From: Drosophila persimilis
Taxonomy: Eukaryota; Arthropoda; Insecta; Diptera; Drosophilidae
Length of the DNA stretch: 64,000 nt
NCBI RefSeq assembly: GCF_003286085.1
Contig: NW_020825411.1
Span: forward strand, 186,001 to 250,000
Direction: 5' to 3'
Shown here one piece after another: positions 62,501-64,000 of the stretch; position 1 is the stretch's first letter; every line of letters begins with the position of its first letter. The position numbers and the translations under genes were made by a program. The notes under the pieces are model-generated. The model was not told the DNA's origin. It made no database searches and worked only from the letters and a program-made list of their open reading frames with translations.

Positions 62501-63585
62501 GGCGAGTATGGAACAAAACGCTCGACGAGGTATTGTCTACCATGGGCTTCAAGAGATGTAAGAACGAGGCATGCTTGTACGTCAAGAAAGATGAGCAAAC
62601 ATACAGCTATATTGCAGTCTACGTCGACGATTTAATTATCGCATGTCCAAACAAAAATGACATAGCCGTAATTAAGAAGAAGATCGCATCAAACTTCAAG
62701 ATGCACGATGGCGGCCCCATAAACTTTTTCCTAGGAATGGAAATTGAGCGAGACGGTGAACAGGGTTCGATTTCGTTTTGCCAGAAATCGCATATTCAAG
62801 GACTATTGGACACGTATGGCATGATCAAGTGCCGTCCAGTCAGCACACCGCTCGACCCGGGCTATCAAGTTGGCTGCATTGATAATAATTGTGTCAAGGT
62901 AAATGTAACACAATATCAGTCATTAATTGGTTCCCTTATGTATTTAGCAGTCTTGAGCCGACCGGACATTTTGCACGCAGTAAGCAAACTGTCGCATAGA
63001 AATACTGATCCCCATGCAGAACACGAGACGGCTGCAAAACACATTCTAAGGTATCTGGCTGGTACGAAGAATTTGGGCATCTCATACCGCAAGTGTGGTG
63101 AACCAGTAAGAGGTTTCGCTGATGCTGACTGGGCCAATGACAGGCTCGATAGAAGATCTTATAGTGGATACGCATTCTTCCTAGCAGGCAGTGCTTTTTC
63201 TTGGACTTCAACTAAGCAAAGTGTTGTCGCGTTGAGCAGCACTGAAGCTGAATACATAGCACTATCTATGGCTGCTAAAGAGGCTATTTATTTACGAAGA
63301 CTTCTCGACGAGATTGGTTGGTCAACTGTTACAGAGCCTTTAACCATCTATGGCGACAACATCAGTTCGCAACATATTGCTCAAAATCCGGTACATCACA
63401 AACGCACGAAGCACATTGATATTAAGTATCATTTTGTTCGCGAAAAAGTAGAATGTAATGAAATTATACTAGAATACGTATCGACAAACGGCAATGTTGC
63501 AGATCTACTAACAAAATGTTTAAGCAAGAAAAAACACGACGACTTTGTTAAATTACTTGGAATGACAAAGTTAAACATGCGGTAG
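59593..63585 (+). CDS. Gag-Pol polyprotein of the copia-like element, intact
   Basis: 1,330 aa from ATG 59593; a GTG-led extension from 59539 is less likely. Gag is about residues 1-230. A CCHC knuckle, CFKCEKTGHRASEC, is at about 234. The protease active site CVDSGATSHM is at about 282. The GAG-pre-integrase zinc region (NWHNRFGHLNF, then CDTCNTAKIC) is followed by the integrase with HTDVCGPM, RSDNGTEY and NGVAERANR. The linker contains basic GRGRPK-type repeats (about 775-800). RT follows with SKWVFRIKRN, VDISNAYLNS and YVDDLIIA (about 1010). RNase H has GFADADWAND, SSTEAEYIALSMAA and KRTKHIDIKYHF. All catalytic residues I looked for are present and there is no stop or shift. Gag and Pol are in one frame, so the Gag excess must come from another mechanism, such as splicing. 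Confidence 0.95.
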   Translation: MNLSNQIEKLDEGNYSVWHMAMKSVLVMTELWDVVCGKGSGGDAAAVEKWNKLDQKAMAYITLNVKASQFVHIKTCETSEAIWKKLKELHMPKGPIQKVQLYQKLIRLNMQQGDDVSAYVNSFVETIEKLAELDIKLHDELKVIMLLSSLPESWENFVVAIETRDELPKFEALKVKMLEEGTRKQEKAERENHSATQAVYTHTQRRSREIENVENNGTKNDGNTGVKQQFKGKCFKCEKTGHRASECRSKKKGSKTNGQREQASSLMHCFVGEQQKRVWCVDSGATSHMCCDRSMFLNYVEKETSIMLATNKFVSSPGSGNVKILGENILINLQNVLYVPELHMNFFSVSTVAKFENSTTFIGKVALIKNKKGETIIKAKQENNLYVYKQCSEKSAVYMLNTISPAMNWHNRFGHLNFQDLKQLNDKQLVHGMNFENVKMEINCDTCNTAKICALPFQQKLNRTTEQVLELVHTDVCGPMNVKSIGGNRYFVTFIDDYSRKIFVYIMHAKSQVFEKFKMFKSFVECQTGNKIKAVRSDNGTEYVNKEFSGFLNECGIQRQLTVPYTPQQNGVAERANRTIVEMAKSMLIHAKLEEFLWAEAVTTAVYLRNRCPTKALSGGTPFEAWKGRKPSVKHLRVFGSRAFALDKTRRSKFQAKGKEYIFVGYSFTAKAYRLYDRENRTIIERRDVKFIEGEIDTKSIENCGISDRNDDFMTNILRLESIKVPDQHSYAPLIADHANSSSDSSEVEEEFLSASEPDDNSVSGQEVPPQENVVQRGRGRPKIIRSGQPGRPKKQYQAVLNSFLNQMDDTETPQSVAEALQGDHSQNWKESMQTEYDALQENNTWSLCELPPGQKAIGSKWVFRIKRNKDGLIEKFKSRLVAQGCGQQFGVNYWETFSPVIRYETIRMLFAIAAEKQLYMHQVDISNAYLNSKLHETVYMRQPQNFVDKHHPEKVLKLRKALYGLKQSGRVWNKTLDEVLSTMGFKRCKNEACLYVKKDEQTYSYIAVYVDDLIIACPNKNDIAVIKKKIASNFKMHDGGPINFFLGMEIERDGEQGSISFCQKSHIQGLLDTYGMIKCRPVSTPLDPGYQVGCIDNNCVKVNVTQYQSLIGSLMYLAVLSRPDILHAVSKLSHRNTDPHAEHETAAKHILRYLAGTKNLGISYRKCGEPVRGFADADWANDRLDRRSYSGYAFFLAGSAFSWTSTKQSVVALSSTEAEYIALSMAAKEAIYLRRLLDEIGWSTVTEPLTIYGDNISSQHIAQNPVHHKRTKHIDIKYHFVREKVECNEIILEYVSTNGNVADLLTKCLSKKKHDDFVKLLGMTKLNMR

Positions 63586-63621
63586 TTAGTTTAAAATGAT
63601 AATATGTAGCTTAAGAAGAAG
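63586..63621 (+). promoter_or_regulatory. 3' untranslated region and polypurine tract of the copia-like element
   Basis: Short, ending in the purine run aagaagaag directly before the TGTTAA of the LTR. Confidence 0.7.
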
Positions 63622-63828
63622 TGTTAAAAATGTAATCGATACTATTGTTTGAATAAGCAACAATTATCTGGCAACACTGTATTGTATCGTGCTCATAATG
63701 TATATACCACTTTACTCACTCTCAAATAAACGTTTAACCGAACCACTACGTGTCTCTTGTATCAGCTCCGTTTTATATATAGCTTATATATAGAACGGTA
63801 AACTAAAACGGTACAATTATATCCAACA
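63622..63828 (+). repeat. 3' LTR of the copia-like element
   Basis: 207 bp, no difference from 59261-59467 seen by eye. Confidence 0.95.
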
Positions 63829-64000
63829 TTTTGTATTTTCAAAAAGTCGTCAATATAACAAAAGTCAGCATACATTTTCTGGAAAAAATATTTAATATTT
63901 GATGTTATCTTTATGTATAATTCTGTTTCTATTGTTGATTATAATTTTATTCGGTCGATTTTCCTTAACTACCTGCTTTTTGTATCGGGATTGAAGTTTA
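63829..64000 (-). pseudogene. Errantivirus copy 2: env start remnant and end of pol
   Basis: After the target duplication, env continues for about 20 bases, jumps to the signal-peptide region (tcaatataacaaaagtcag), loses another 14 bases before catacat, and meets the end of pol at about 63890 (equal to 29641-29760). The integrase C-terminal codons run off the window. Confidence 0.8.

Larger units (their letters stand above)
59261..63828 (+). mobile_element. Copia-like element, complete and very young (TSD TTTTG)
   Basis: 4,568 bp. LTRs 59261-59467 and 63622-63828 (207 bp each) read as identical by eye. TTTTG flanks both sides (59256-59260, 63829-63833), the 5-bp stagger of copia integrases, and the env sequence of the host errantivirus continues across it. 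The primer site, a single intact gag-pol ORF and a purine tract are all in place. It is the best candidate for an active element here. It differs clearly in protein and LTR from the decayed copia at 16106-23745. Confidence 0.95.
57760..64000 (-). mobile_element. Errantivirus copy 2, minus strand, damaged, runs off the window
   Basis: The LTR (57760-58286) and env (58289-59260 and 63829-63885) match 27667-29632 closely, and from about 63890 the end of pol begins. Differences: the last LTR bases and polypurine tract are gone (about 100 bp, corresponding to 28195-28295); about 310 bp of the env N-terminal region are gone, between two aagtcgtca repeats; and a copia-like element is inserted. TGTA before 57760 may be the target duplication. 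Confidence 0.88.

Noticed and set aside
1..64000. Host genes, tRNA or rRNA genes
   Set aside because: Every substantial frame resolves to a retroelement protein or a repeat artefact. The tRNA-like matches are only the short primer-binding sites.

Overview
The window carries no host gene that I can recognise. It is 64 kb of nested and tandem retroelements from an insect, most likely Drosophila or a close dipteran. The reasons are a copia-family element and a 412/mdg1-family element, both very close to the Drosophila families; an envelope-bearing gypsy-type errantivirus present twice; a BEL/Pao element; and copia-type primer sites for an internal initiator-tRNA(Met) fragment. There are no bacterial features. 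The density, the nesting and the mixture of young and decayed copies suggest pericentromeric heterochromatin or a piRNA-cluster-like trap, which is inference.

Layout. (1) 1-16105, plus strand, GC-rich: two copies of one Ty3/gypsy family in head-to-tail tandem sharing a central LTR. The window opens inside the integrase of copy A. The LTRs are about 3 kb and hold a 90-bp repeat array. Copy B has gag (SAP-like N terminus), a pol interrupted by a 1-nt frameshift in the RT active site, and an unusual third ORF. (2) 16106-about 23745, minus strand: a decayed copia element with three nonsense codons. Its gag is split by a 2,957-bp solo LTR (TSD ACTT) that contains about 2.1 kb of a 36-bp tandem repeat. 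(3) About 23746-27662, minus: a CR1/Jockey-type non-LTR element with a PHD finger in ORF1. (4) 27667-35029, minus: an errantivirus (TSD TGCA) with intact-looking gag, integrase and env, but with in-frame loss of the RT fingers and of part of RNase H. (5) 35034-about 38630, plus: a degenerate BEL/Pao pol plus 3' LTR.

(6) 38950-57755 is the most deeply nested part. An integrase fragment is followed by a gypsy element whose Gag starts with a SAP domain (LTR at 39241). Its gag is split by a 412-like element (40924-45390, TSD GGAG). Further on it is interrupted by a 5'-truncated CR1 copy, which is itself split by a 9.2-kb minus-strand gypsy (46893-56057, TSD ACTC) whose Gag begins with a textbook RING-H2 finger. 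Protease and RT remnants of what is probably the SAP element follow at 56506-57755. (7) 57760-64000, minus: a second, damaged errantivirus copy. Its env is split by an intact and apparently very young copia-like element (59261-63828, TSD TTTTG, two 207-bp LTRs that read as identical, one 1,330-codon gag-pol ORF).

Most of the coding capacity is gag-pol: protease, reverse transcriptase, RNase H and integrase. The only element that looks complete and undamaged is the copia-like one at 59261-63828. The features most likely to be new are the nuclear-type or regulatory domains at Gag or ORF1 N termini (RING-H2, SAP, PHD), the tandem long-LTR gypsy with its UGA-C-divided third ORF, and the large minisatellites carried in LTRs and pol linkers.
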